Assembly: GCF_003610895.1 (NCBI RefSeq)
Contig: NZ_MCAS01000034.1
Location: forward strand, 248,001 to 312,000
Length of the DNA: 64,000 bases
Source: Paraburkholderia fungorum
GTDB taxonomy: Bacteria > Pseudomonadota > Gammaproteobacteria > Burkholderiales > Burkholderiaceae
Reading direction: 5' to 3'
The number at the start of each line of letters is the position of its first letter. Within the stretch, counting starts at the first letter, position 1. The notes beneath the pieces were generated by a model. That model searched no databases. It was not told where the DNA came from and worked only from the letters and a program-made list of their open reading frames with translations. This document shows, piece by piece, positions 18,850 through 27,041 of the stretch. The position numbers were made by a program, and so were the translations under genes.

Positions 18850-19776
18850 ATGCAGCCAATCGTCTCGGTCACGAATCTGTCGAAAACCTACGCCACGGGT
18901 TTTCATGCGCTCAAAAACATCAATCTGGCGATCAACCGCGGAGAGATCTTCGCCTTGCTGGGCCCTAATGGCGCGGGCAAAACCACCCTCATCAGCATCA
19001 TCTGCGGCATCGTCAAGGCAAGCGAGGGCAGCGTGATGGTGGACGGCCGCGACATCGCGACGGACTACCGCGGTGCGCGCTCGCTGATCGGTCTCGTGCC
19101 GCAGGAGCTCACCACCGACTCGTTCGAGACCGTCTGGGCGACCGTCTCGTTCAGCCGGGGGCTATTCGGCAAGCCGAAAAACCCCGCTTACATCGAAAAG
19201 GTATTGCGTGACCTGTCGCTGTGGGAAAAACGCAATAACAAGATCATTACGCTGTCGGGCGGCATGAAGCGCCGCGTGCTGATTGCGAAGGCGCTCTCGC
19301 ACGAACCGCGCGTGCTGTTTCTCGACGAACCCACCGCGGGGGTCGACGTCGAGTTGCGCCGCGATATGTGGAAGCTGGTGCGCTCGCTGACCGCGAGCGG
19401 CGTGACGATCATTCTCACCACACACTACATCGACGAAGCCGAGGAAATGGCCGATCGCATTGGCGTGATCAACGCGGGCGAGATCATGCTGGTAGAAGAG
19501 AAGACGGAGCTGATGCGCAAGCTCGGCAAGAAGCAGTTGACGCTGCAACTGGACAGTCCGCTCGCCGAGGTGCCCGCGGCGCTGGCCGGATATGGGCTGG
19601 ATGTCGGCAAGGGCGGCAACGAGTTGATCTATACGTATGAGGGCGACGGCGGGCGCACCGACATCATCGCGTTGCTCAAGGCGCTCGACGACGCCGGCAT
19701 CCGTTTCAAGGATCTGCATACGACGCAAAGCTCGCTCGAAGACATCTTCGTCAGTCTGCTCCGAGGTAACCAATGA
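18850..19776 (+). CDS. ABC-2 exporter ATP-binding protein (YadG-like)
   Basis: A 308-residue ATPase starting MQPIVSVTNLSKTYATG. It has Walker A GPNGAGKT, the signature LSGGMKRR, Walker B VLFLDEP and the H-loop TTHY. Length and layout match the YadG/CcmA/NodI-type ATPases that partner an ABC-2 permease. A GTG seven codons upstream is an alternative start. It overlaps the next gene, its permease, by four bases. The substrate is unknown. Confidence 0.92.
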   Translation: MQPIVSVTNLSKTYATGFHALKNINLAINRGEIFALLGPNGAGKTTLISIICGIVKASEGSVMVDGRDIATDYRGARSLIGLVPQELTTDSFETVWATVSFSRGLFGKPKNPAYIEKVLRDLSLWEKRNNKIITLSGGMKRRVLIAKALSHEPRVLFLDEPTAGVDVELRRDMWKLVRSLTASGVTIILTTHYIDEAEEMADRIGVINAGEIMLVEEKTELMRKLGKKQLTLQLDSPLAEVPAALAGYGLDVGKGGNELIYTYEGDGGRTDIIALLKALDDAGIRFKDLHTTQSSLEDIFVSLLRGNQ

Positions 19777-20534
19777 ATATTTACGCAATTCGCGCGATCT
19801 ACAAGTTCGAGATGGCGCGCACCTGGCGCACGTTGATGCAGAGCATTATCGCGCCGGTGATTTCAACGTCGCTTTACTTCGTCGTATTCGGCGCGGCTAT
19901 CGGTTCGCGCATCAAGGAAGTGGATGGCATCAGTTACGGCGCCTTCATCGTGCCGGGTCTGATCATGTTGTCGCTGCTGTCGCAGAGCATTTCGAATGCG
20001 TCGTTCGGCATTTATTTTCCGCGCTTTACCGGCACGATCTACGAGTTGCTGTCGGCGCCGGTGTCGTATCTGGAGATTGTGGTGAGCTATGTGGGCGCGG
20101 CGGCCACCAAATCGATTCTGCTCGGGCTGATCATTCTGGCGACCGCGGGCCTCTTTGTGCCGCTGCAGGTGCAGCATCCGTTCTGGATGATTCTGTTCCT
20201 GGTGCTTACCGCAGTGACGTTCAGTCTGCTCGGTTTCATTATCGGCATCTGGGCGGATAGCTTCGAGAAATTGCAGCTCGTGCCGCTCTTGATCATCACG
20301 CCGCTCACGTTCCTTGGCGGAAGTTTCTATGCGGTCAATATGCTGCCGCCGTTCTGGAAAGTCGTGACGCTCTTCAATCCGATCGTCTATCTGGTCAGCG
20401 GATTTCGCTGGAGCTTCTATGGCCTCGCCGATGTGGATGTCGAGGTCAGCCTCGGCATGACCGCGTTGTTCCTGGCGGTGTTTCTCGCAATCGTCGCCTG
20501 GATCTTCAAGACCGGGTATCGCTTGAAGAGCTGA
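19773..20534 (+). CDS. ABC-2 type permease (YadH-like)
   Basis: A 253-residue membrane protein with six predicted helices and the ABC-2 permease segments FIVPGLIMLSLLSQSISNAS and PLTFLGGSFYAVNMLPP. The ATG overlaps the stop of the ATPase gene (ATGA), so the two are translated together and form a two-component exporter. The size matches YadH (about 256 residues). The transported compound is unknown. Confidence 0.92.
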   Translation: MNIYAIRAIYKFEMARTWRTLMQSIIAPVISTSLYFVVFGAAIGSRIKEVDGISYGAFIVPGLIMLSLLSQSISNASFGIYFPRFTGTIYELLSAPVSYLEIVVSYVGAAATKSILLGLIILATAGLFVPLQVQHPFWMILFLVLTAVTFSLLGFIIGIWADSFEKLQLVPLLIITPLTFLGGSFYAVNMLPPFWKVVTLFNPIVYLVSGFRWSFYGLADVDVEVSLGMTALFLAVFLAIVAWIFKTGYRLKS

Positions 20535-20606
20535 GCGTTCTGACGACGCAAAACGCAGCCGGCATGCGAAACTGACGGGCACCCCACTACGGAGCCGATA
20601 GCCACT

Positions 20607-22022
20607 ATGTCCGTCGATTTGAGTCTCATTGAGCGAAGCGCGTGCGAAATTGTCGATCTGCTGCGCGAGGAGGCCGTCAGTCCGCACGATCTGCTCGACA
20701 CGTTGGCCGCCCAGGTGGCGCGCGTCGAACCGCAGGTCAACGCGTTGCCCACGCTGTGTTTCGAACGCGCGCATGCCCATGCCGATGCATTGCTGAAGAA
20801 GCCGGTCGGCGAGCGCGGTTTGCTATGCGGGCTGCCGGTGCCGATCAAGGATTTGACCGACGTTGCCGGCGTGCGCACCACGCGCGGCTCGCTCGTCTAT
20901 CGCGATCGTATTCCGGACACATCCGATGCCGGCGTGACGCTGCTTGAGGCACGCGGTGGCGTGGTCTATGCAAAATCGAATACGCCGGAGTTCGGCTCGG
21001 GTGGCCATACGTACAACAGCGTGTTCGGCGTGACCCGCAATCCGTGGGACCTGTCGCGCTCGGCTGGCGGTTCCTCGGGCGGCGCGGCTGCGGCGTTGGC
21101 GTCGGGCACCGCGTGGGTCGCGCAAGGTTCCGATCTGGCGGGCTCGTTGCGTACGCCTTCGGCGTTTTGCGGCGTGGTGGGCATGCGTCCCACGCCCGGG
21201 CGCGTGTCGTACGGGCCGGCCGCCGATCCGTACAACACCTTGGGCATTCATGGGCCGATGGCGCGCAACGTAACGGATGCCGCGCTGTTGCTCGACGCGA
21301 TGTGCGGCGACCTCGATTGCGCGCCTTTGTCGTTGAGCGAACCGGTGACCTCGTTTCTGGACCATGCACGCAAGCCGCAGCGGCCCGCGCGCGTGGCGTT
21401 CAGCGAAGGGCTGGGTATCGCGGCCGTCGAACCCGAAATCCTCGCGATCTGCCGCAAAACGATGGACCGCCTGAGCGCTTCCGGTGTTGGCGTGGATGAA
21501 AGCGATATCGATTTGAGCGCGGCAACCCAGGCGTTCCATACGCTGCGTGGTATTTCGTACGCGGCGAACTACGAAGAAGTGCTGGCGCAACATCGCGACG
21601 TGCTGAACCCGGACGTGATCTGGAACATCGAGTTCGGCCTGCAGGTGGATAACCCTGCGATGCTTGCCGCGCAGCGCACGCGCGGCGCGTTGTTTCACAA
21701 GATGAATGCGCTGTTGCAGCGCTATGACGTGCTGATCTGTCCGGCTTCCATCGTGCTGCCGTTCCCGGTGGAAGCACGCGATGTCCGCGAGGCAGCCGGG
21801 CGGCACTTCGAGACATATATCGACTGGCTCGCGATCGCCTATGCGGTGACGCTCACCGGCATGCCGGTCATCGCGATTCCGTGTGGGATGAGTGCAAGTG
21901 GCTTGCCGGTCGGCATTCAGATTGTTGGCAAACCGCGCGGCGAAGCGGCGTTGCTGTCTGCCGCTCGCGCAATCGAAGAGGTGATTGGGACGTGGTGGGT
22001 GGGTAAGCCGCAAACGGCCTGA
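20607..22022 (+). CDS. amidase signature family hydrolase
   Basis: A 471-residue amidase with the Ser-cisSer-Lys triad visible: Lys81 in VPIKDLTDVAG, a serine of GGSSGG (156-157) as the cis-Ser, and the nucleophile Ser180 in LAGSLRTPS. It hydrolyses an amide; the substrate cannot be told from sequence. It follows the ABC exporter by 72 bases on the same strand and ends just before a strong hairpin. GatA is unlikely because gatB/gatC neighbours are absent. Confidence 0.9.
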   Translation: MSVDLSLIERSACEIVDLLREEAVSPHDLLDTLAAQVARVEPQVNALPTLCFERAHAHADALLKKPVGERGLLCGLPVPIKDLTDVAGVRTTRGSLVYRDRIPDTSDAGVTLLEARGGVVYAKSNTPEFGSGGHTYNSVFGVTRNPWDLSRSAGGSSGGAAAALASGTAWVAQGSDLAGSLRTPSAFCGVVGMRPTPGRVSYGPAADPYNTLGIHGPMARNVTDAALLLDAMCGDLDCAPLSLSEPVTSFLDHARKPQRPARVAFSEGLGIAAVEPEILAICRKTMDRLSASGVGVDESDIDLSAATQAFHTLRGISYAANYEEVLAQHRDVLNPDVIWNIEFGLQVDNPAMLAAQRTRGALFHKMNALLQRYDVLICPASIVLPFPVEARDVREAAGRHFETYIDWLAIAYAVTLTGMPVIAIPCGMSASGLPVGIQIVGKPRGEAALLSAARAIEEVIGTWWVGKPQTA

Positions 22023-22055
22023 CTGGGGCGCTGGTAGCGCTGCCGGTATTACTGT

Positions 22056-22087
22056 GCAAACGTGATGGCGCTTGCCGTCACGTTTGC
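22056..22087 (+). terminator. terminator-like hairpin after the amidase gene
   Basis: The arms GCAAACGTGA (22056-22065) and TCACGTTTGC (22078-22087) are exact reverse complements. The loop can itself form GGC-GCTT-GCC, extending the stem. It lies 34 bases after the amidase stop and is followed by TGTTCCCC. No long T run follows, so termination is probable rather than certain. Confidence 0.55.
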
Positions 22088-22214
22088 TGTTCCCCGCCTC
22101 GATCGTCTCCTCGCAACGTCCCCGCCGTTTTCTTCGCAACATCCCCGCATTTCCGCTCACGAGGCCGCCGTCGGCACCTCGGCCGTGCTTCTGCGCACGC
22201 TCAGGCAATCCCCT

Positions 22215-22232
22215 TAGTCCATCCGGACGATG
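22215..22232 (+). promoter_or_regulatory. 18-bp operator-like motif, site 1
   Basis: TAGTCCATCCGGACGATG carries the palindromic core GTCC-N4-GGAC and the flanking TA and GATG shared with the other copies. It points rightward, 166 bases before the small membrane protein gene at 22399 and beyond the 3' end of the minus-strand SDR operon. It is the copy least obviously tied to a steroid gene. Confidence 0.55.
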
Positions 22233-22398
22233 CCCGTACTCCGCCAATCGCCGTCAATGACGGTATGAACCGGGAGCGGCGCGACCAGCTTTTCTGGTCC
22301 GCCGTATCGAGGCGCACAGCCACGTGGCAGGCGGTTGAGCCACGCATAGGGACGGGGACGAGCGGGATGAGCAAGGACGTGAAGGGGGAGGGATGCAG

Positions 22399-22689
22399 AT
22401 GAAATCCAGAGTTCAGCGGGACGGACTGGTTGCCGGTTTGCTGGTGGCGATCGGCGTGGTTGGCGTATCCGTGCGGCAGCTCTATGCGTGCGCCTGGAGC
22501 GACGAGTTTCCCGGCATGGTGTGTACGGCCGGCTCGTCGCTATCGTTGTTTCTGGGTATCACGGGGTTGGCTGCGCTGGCAGGACGAATCTGGTCGCGCC
22601 GCTCGGGCGCGGACGAACAGTGCTTCACGTTCCTCGGCGCGGTGGGTGGTGCGGCTCTGGTGTACGCGATGGTGGTGAGCGGCTTCTAG
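22399..22689 (+). CDS. small membrane protein, 96 residues
   Basis: A 96-residue protein with three hydrophobic segments (about residues 10-27, 43-62 and 75-93) and cysteines in the loops. A strong GGGGGAGG ribosome-binding site sits eight bases before the ATG at 22399; an ATG two codons earlier is too close to it. I recognise no family. It is convergent with the SDR gene and has an operator-like motif about 166 bases upstream. The function is unknown. Confidence 0.6.
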   Translation: MKSRVQRDGLVAGLLVAIGVVGVSVRQLYACAWSDEFPGMVCTAGSSLSLFLGITGLAALAGRIWSRRSGADEQCFTFLGAVGGAALVYAMVVSGF

Positions 22690-22833
22690 TCGCCCGTGCT
22701 ACCTGTGCCACACGCGCAGGGTACGAAGCGGTGCGGAACGGCGGGACAGCAGAGCGGCAGGGTATTCAGAGCCGCGCCGCCGCACATCCGCGGCGCAGCC
22801 CGCACCTGCGCCGCGTACCGTGTGCCGCGATGA

Positions 22834-23700
22834 TCAGGCCACGATCGCCGGATGTGCCTGTACCGGCCCACCCAGCGCTTCCCGATGCGAGGGCGGCTGG
22901 CGCCCGTCAAGTTCGGTGATGCCATACTCGCGCGCAAGCTCCGCGCCGACCAGCACCAGACCGGATTTCCGCTGACGTTGCGGGTCGCGATACAACGCAT
23001 CGATCAGCCGCCCGGTGAACTGCGGTGTTTCCGCGAGTTCGCTAAAACCCGCATATTGTTCGGGATGCTCAGCGATCACACGCGCAGTGCGCTCGGTTTG
23101 CAGCATGCCCATCCAGATGGAAACCGCTGCGACGCCATGCGGTTTCAGATCGACAGCCATGTCCTTGGCGAATTTGTCGACGCCTGCTTTCTGCGCGCCG
23201 TACGCCGCGCCGTGCATGTAGCAGCTCGCGCCGAACGAGGACGTGAACGCGATCAGACCATCGCCCTGCGCGGCCATCATACGTGCGGCATGCCAGCTCG
23301 CAACATACGCGGAGCGCAGGCCGACATCGAGAATATCCACGAGTTCCAGAGGTTTTGCCCAGAACGGTGCCGGGCGAATCAGTTCATCGTGCAGCGTCGT
23401 GGCATTGTTGACGAGGATGTCGAGGCGCCCGCTGTTGTGCTGGATGTAGTCGAATACTTCGGCCACCTGCTGGTCGTCGGCGTGATCGCAGGTCAGCGCG
23501 ATGCCCTTGCCGCCGAGCTTATCGATTTCTATCGCCGTTGCGTGCACGGTGCCGGGCAAGGGCGCGTCGCCTTCCCGTTGGGTGCGTCCGGTCACGTAGA
23601 CCGTTGCGCCGCTCGCGGCGAGGGCGAGCGCGATACCCTTGCCGGCACCGCGCGAGGCGCCAGTGACGAGAGCGACATAAGGCTGATTGGCTTGAGTCAT
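22834..23700 (-). CDS. short-chain dehydrogenase/reductase (DHRS1-like)
   Basis: A 288-residue SDR with the cofactor motif TGASRGAG (residues 13-20), the NNAT segment, and the active-site pattern TSSFGAS followed by YGAQK. The length and C-terminal part resemble DHRS1-type SDRs. The start at 23700 gives MTQANQPYVALVTG; the frame continues upstream without coding character. It is the last gene of a four-gene minus-strand operon (esterase, crotonase, RibB-like, SDR), starting seven bases after the RibB-like stop. A hydroxysteroid or hydroxyacyl substrate is possible given the putative operon operator, but this is inference. Confidence 0.85.
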   Translation of the reverse strand: MTQANQPYVALVTGASRGAGKGIALALAASGATVYVTGRTQREGDAPLPGTVHATAIEIDKLGGKGIALTCDHADDQQVAEVFDYIQHNSGRLDILVNNATTLHDELIRPAPFWAKPLELVDILDVGLRSAYVASWHAARMMAAQGDGLIAFTSSFGASCYMHGAAYGAQKAGVDKFAKDMAVDLKPHGVAAVSIWMGMLQTERTARVIAEHPEQYAGFSELAETPQFTGRLIDALYRDPQRQRKSGLVLVGAELAREYGITELDGRQPPSHREALGGPVQAHPAIVA

Positions 23701-23707
23701 CGGGCAT

Positions 23708-24916
23708 TCACCATGAAGAAGTTTCGAGTTCGTATGACTGCTGTCGAGCGCTTGCCCGCATTGCCGCGGTGGACCCCAGCGGCGCGCCAGCCGGCGGCGC
23801 CACAGCCGTGCGTTCGAACGCGTGAGGATTATCCAGATCCGTTTCGCCAAGCGGAATGAACGCCATGATTTCAAGTTCATGGCCCGACAGCGCCGGCAAC
23901 CTGAACGGACTCGACAACACATTCAGTCGACGCACGCCGAGATCGCGCAAAATCTGCGAGCCAATACCTGAGAGCCGGCCGTCCCTACGCGCCTGTACGC
24001 CGTTGCTGCCGGTCATCGCATCGGTTCGCATGTCGCAATCGAGCAGAACCGCCACGCCGCATCCGGCCGCGTCGATTTTCTGCAGCGCCGCGTGTAACGG
24101 CCATGAATGCGCGGAAGGTTCCGCATCGAGCAGATCGAGTAGCGAAAAGCATTCGTGCACGCGCGTGAGCACGGGCACATGGGGCATCGGATTGCCGCGC
24201 ACCAGGGCCAGATGCGTGGATTGGCGCACAGTGTCGCGATACTGAATGGCGCGAAACGGTCCCCACGGCGTGTGCAAGGGTCTCTCGCCGACACGTTCGA
24301 CGAGCGACTCGTGCGTGCTGCGATAGTGGATCAGATCGGCAATCGTGCCGATCTTCAGGCCATGGTGTTCGGCGAATTCGATCAGTTGCGGCAGACGCGA
24401 CATGGTGCCGTCGTCGTTCATGATTTCGCAGATCACCGCGGCAGGCGTCAACCCTGCCAATGCGGTGAGGTCGCAACCCGCCTCGGTATGTCCGGCACGC
24501 ACCAGCACGCCGCCTTCACGCGCTGCGATCGGGAACACATGACCCGGTTGCACGAGATGTTCGGCGCGCACATCGGCATGAATCGCAGTGCGTATCGTAT
24601 GCGCGCGATCGGCCGCGGAAATACCGGTGGTGACGCCTTGCGCCGCCTCGATGCTGACCGTGAACGCGGTGCCGTACTGCGTGCCGTTCTGCTCCGCCAT
24701 CGGCGGCAGCTTCAGGCGTGCGCAATGTGCGGCGCTCAGCGTCAGGCAAACGAGGCCGCGGCCAAAGCGCGCCATGAAGTTGATCGCTTCGGGCGTGACG
24801 TGGTCGGCGGCAATCAGCAGATCGCCCTCGTTCTCGCGATCTTCCTCGTCGACCAGAATGATCATGCGGCCGGCTTTCAGCTCGGCGACGATTTCGTCGG
24901 TAGTGGCCAGTTTCAT
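23708..24916 (-). CDS. ribB: RibB-like 3,4-dihydroxy-2-butanone-4-phosphate synthase with degenerate RibA domain
   Basis: A 402-residue protein. Residues 1-205 form a DHBP synthase with the acidic catalytic cluster DEEDRENEGD (23-32) and GHTEAGCDL. Residues 210-370 align with GTP cyclohydrolase II, but the zinc-binding CxGDxxGSxxCDC region is missing (the corresponding area reads HECFSLLDLLDAEP), so GTP cyclohydrolase activity is unlikely. It makes the four-carbon unit of riboflavin. It lies inside an operon with a crotonase, an esterase and an SDR. Extra flavin supply for the many flavoenzymes nearby would make sense, but that is inference. Confidence 0.88.
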   Translation of the reverse strand: MKLATTDEIVAELKAGRMIILVDEEDRENEGDLLIAADHVTPEAINFMARFGRGLVCLTLSAAHCARLKLPPMAEQNGTQYGTAFTVSIEAAQGVTTGISAADRAHTIRTAIHADVRAEHLVQPGHVFPIAAREGGVLVRAGHTEAGCDLTALAGLTPAAVICEIMNDDGTMSRLPQLIEFAEHHGLKIGTIADLIHYRSTHESLVERVGERPLHTPWGPFRAIQYRDTVRQSTHLALVRGNPMPHVPVLTRVHECFSLLDLLDAEPSAHSWPLHAALQKIDAAGCGVAVLLDCDMRTDAMTGSNGVQARRDGRLSGIGSQILRDLGVRRLNVLSSPFRLPALSGHELEIMAFIPLGETDLDNPHAFERTAVAPPAGAPLGSTAAMRASARQQSYELETSSW

Positions 24917-24988
24917 GAAGTTTTCCCTGTGCTACTGCTGTTGCTGCTGTTATTGCGCTCGCGCGTATGGAGAAGCGAGGCAAGGCGC

Positions 24989-25792
24989 TTAACGTGCGCT
25001 GGAGCCGAATACGGGTGCGCGCTTGTCGAAGAAAGCGTCGATGCCTTCGCGAAAATCTTCGCCCGCCGCGCAGTGCAGAAAGCTGCGTTGTTCCGCGTAC
25101 AGATGCTCGGCGAAGCTGCGCTCGGGTGCGTGCAGGATCAGGTTCTTGGTTTGCGCGAAGGCATCCGGCGAGAGCGCACCCATTCGCTTCAGAAGCGAGC
25201 GCGTTTGCGCGGCGAGTTCGTCGTCCGGGACGACCCAGTTGACGATGCCGGTTCGCAGCGCTTCATCGGCCGTATGGCGCTCGTCGAGGTACATCCATTG
25301 CGCGGCCTGTTTGGTGCCGAGCGCGCGCGGTAGCGTATAGGTCGCGCCGCCGTCGGGGGAGGTGCCGATGCGGCCATACGCCGACGTAAAGGTCGCGCTC
25401 TTCGCGGCGATAGCCAGATCGCAGGCCGCGACGAGGCTCAAGCCGAAGCCCGCCACGGCGCCGTTGATGCTGGCGATCACCGGCTTGCGCGAACCCGTGA
25501 CGGTCTCGACCACGGTTTGCGCGAGCCGCACGAGTTTGCCGATCGAACGGTCGCGTACCACGGGTTTTTCGTCGAGTGCGGCGCGCATGGTCTGCAAGTC
25601 GCCGCCCGCCATGAAGGCGTTGCCGGCGCCCGTCAGTACGATCGCACGGATCTCGTCATGATGAGCGAGGCGTGCGAGCTTGGCGTTCAGTTCGTTGGCC
25701 ATCGCTTCGTTGAGCGCGTTCAGTGCCTCGGGGCGGTCGAACGTGAGCGTCGCGATACCGTCTTCGGCCGCGAGGCGGATCAATGCAGTCAT
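24989..25792 (-). CDS. enoyl-CoA hydratase/isomerase family protein
   Basis: A 267-residue crotonase with the oxyanion-hole segments GNAFMAGGDL and NGAVAGFGLSL. The active-site region reads GTSPDGGATYTLPR, where an aspartate sits near the usual second glutamate, a pattern seen in PaaG-like isomerases. It would act on an acyl-CoA intermediate in the cytoplasm. It is the second gene of the minus-strand operon, 20 bases after the esterase stop. The exact substrate is unknown. Confidence 0.87.
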   Translation of the reverse strand: MTALIRLAAEDGIATLTFDRPEALNALNEAMANELNAKLARLAHHDEIRAIVLTGAGNAFMAGGDLQTMRAALDEKPVVRDRSIGKLVRLAQTVVETVTGSRKPVIASINGAVAGFGLSLVAACDLAIAAKSATFTSAYGRIGTSPDGGATYTLPRALGTKQAAQWMYLDERHTADEALRTGIVNWVVPDDELAAQTRSLLKRMGALSPDAFAQTKNLILHAPERSFAEHLYAEQRSFLHCAAGEDFREGIDAFFDKRAPVFGSSAR

Positions 25793-25812
25793 GTCTTGTC
25801 AGTTGGGCGGAG

Positions 25813-26757
25813 TCAGGTGTTCTGAACGTGCAGCGCATGGCGCAAGGCGCGCGCCGCGATCGTGAGTGCATGGTCGGCCGCATCGAGCGCACCGAGCAGA
25901 CTGGCGAAACCATGCATCTGTCCCGGCCAGCGCAGATGCGTTGTGAGCACGCCCGCTTGTGCGAGCCGCGCCGCATAGTGCTCGACCTCGTCGCGCAATG
26001 GATCGTATTCGGCGCTGATGACGGTGGCGCTGGCCACACCCGTGAGATCGGCTGCGGCCAGGGGACTGGCGAGTGGATCGGCACGATCGGCGCCCGGCGC
26101 GAAGTACTGGTCTTTGAACCAGCGCATCATGTTCGCCGTCAGGAGGTACCCGTCACCCATCGATTCATATGAAGGATGTTCGGTGGCGCAATCCACCACC
26201 GGATAGAACAGCACCTGATGCGCGACATTCACGGCGCCATGACGCAACTGTTGCGCGACCACCGCTGCCAGATTGCCGCCGGCGCTGTCGCCCGCAACGG
26301 CGAGCGCGCCGGGCCGCACGCGCAAATCGGCTGAACTGGACGCGGCCCAGCGCACGGCGTCGCACGCATCGAGTGCGGCGGCCGGAAAGCGTGCCTCTGG
26401 CGCAAGGCGGTAATCGACCGATAGCACGACCGTTCGCGCGCGTTGCGCGAGGCAGCGGCAAATGTTCGCGTGAGTATCGAGCCCGCAAGAAACAAAGCCG
26501 CCGCCGTGAAAGAAGACAGTAAGGGGCAGCAAGGCATCGCTGTTTTCGACCACTGGCCGGTAGAGACGCGCGGCGAGCGGGCCGCCGGCGGTCGGAATCG
26601 TCAAATCTTCTTCCGAAGCGACGGGGTCGCCCGGCGCAAAACCGCCGCCCGCAGCGAGCATTGCACGGTATGCGGGCACGGTGAGTTGCGCGAAATCGAG
26701 TGGGGGCATGCCGGCGAAAGCGGCGAGCACGGCCTGCGCCTGGGGATCGAGCGCCAT
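25813..26757 (-). CDS. alpha/beta hydrolase, hormone-sensitive lipase family esterase
   Basis: A 314-residue esterase of the HSL (family IV) type: HGGG oxyanion motif at residues 84-87, nucleophile Ser158 in GDSAGG, Asp252 in AEYDPLRDE and His282 in GQMHGF. AGGAGA precedes the ATG. It heads the four-gene minus-strand operon. An operator-like motif on the minus strand (26902-26919) lies 144 bases upstream, suggesting co-regulation with the steroid genes, perhaps to hydrolyse steroid esters or lactones. It is not an HsaD-type C-C hydrolase by sequence. Confidence 0.9.
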   Translation of the reverse strand: MALDPQAQAVLAAFAGMPPLDFAQLTVPAYRAMLAAGGGFAPGDPVASEEDLTIPTAGGPLAARLYRPVVENSDALLPLTVFFHGGGFVSCGLDTHANICRCLAQRARTVVLSVDYRLAPEARFPAAALDACDAVRWAASSSADLRVRPGALAVAGDSAGGNLAAVVAQQLRHGAVNVAHQVLFYPVVDCATEHPSYESMGDGYLLTANMMRWFKDQYFAPGADRADPLASPLAAADLTGVASATVISAEYDPLRDEVEHYAARLAQAGVLTTHLRWPGQMHGFASLLGALDAADHALTIAARALRHALHVQNT

Positions 26758-26786
26758 CGGGTCTCCTGAGAATATGATGAAAGCGG

Positions 26787-26801
26787 CTATACCGGGTATA
26801 G
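26787..26801. promoter_or_regulatory. 15-bp palindrome CTATACC-G-GGTATAG
   Basis: A perfect 7-bp inverted repeat with a one-base centre sits in the region between the divergent esterase and LuxR-type genes, 30 bases from the esterase ATG. Its position fits a repressor or second-regulator site close to the esterase transcription start. It is unrelated to the 18-bp GTCC motif nearby. Confidence 0.4.
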
Positions 26802-26901
26802 GCGATACGGCCGCGCCAGACCCGAATCGAGCTGCAAATCAGGGTATTCGGCGCGCACGCCGCAACATTGAATGCATTGAAGCGCGGCAGCTTGACGGGG
26901 G

Positions 26902-26919
26902 CATCGTCCGATTGGACGA
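26902..26919 (-). promoter_or_regulatory. 18-bp operator-like motif, site 2
   Basis: On the minus strand this reads TCGTCCAATCGGACGATG, sharing the core GTCC-N4-GGAC and the GATG tail; the arms extend to a perfect TCGTCC/GGACGA repeat. It points toward the esterase operon (144 bases to its ATG). It is also 122 bases before the LuxR-type regulator gene on the other strand, so it could serve both. Confidence 0.65.
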
Positions 26920-27041
26920 GAGTTCGTTCGCACGCTCAGCGAAACTTTCCCGAGCTAAGTACTTCTCCTGATGCCAGCGAACAGATCGACCCTTAAGCTT
27001 GGCGTCGCGATGCAACATCGCATGGAGGACGGAGAGTGTTG

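Noticed and set aside
24917..24988. A possible FMN riboswitch before the ribB-like gene
   Set aside because: The gap is only 72 bases, shorter than an RFN element, and shows a CTG-rich stretch rather than the conserved RFN stems.
25813..26757. The alpha/beta hydrolase as the missing HsaD
   Set aside because: It has the HGGG and GDSAGG motifs of the hormone-sensitive-lipase esterases, not the pattern of meta-cleavage-product hydrolases.
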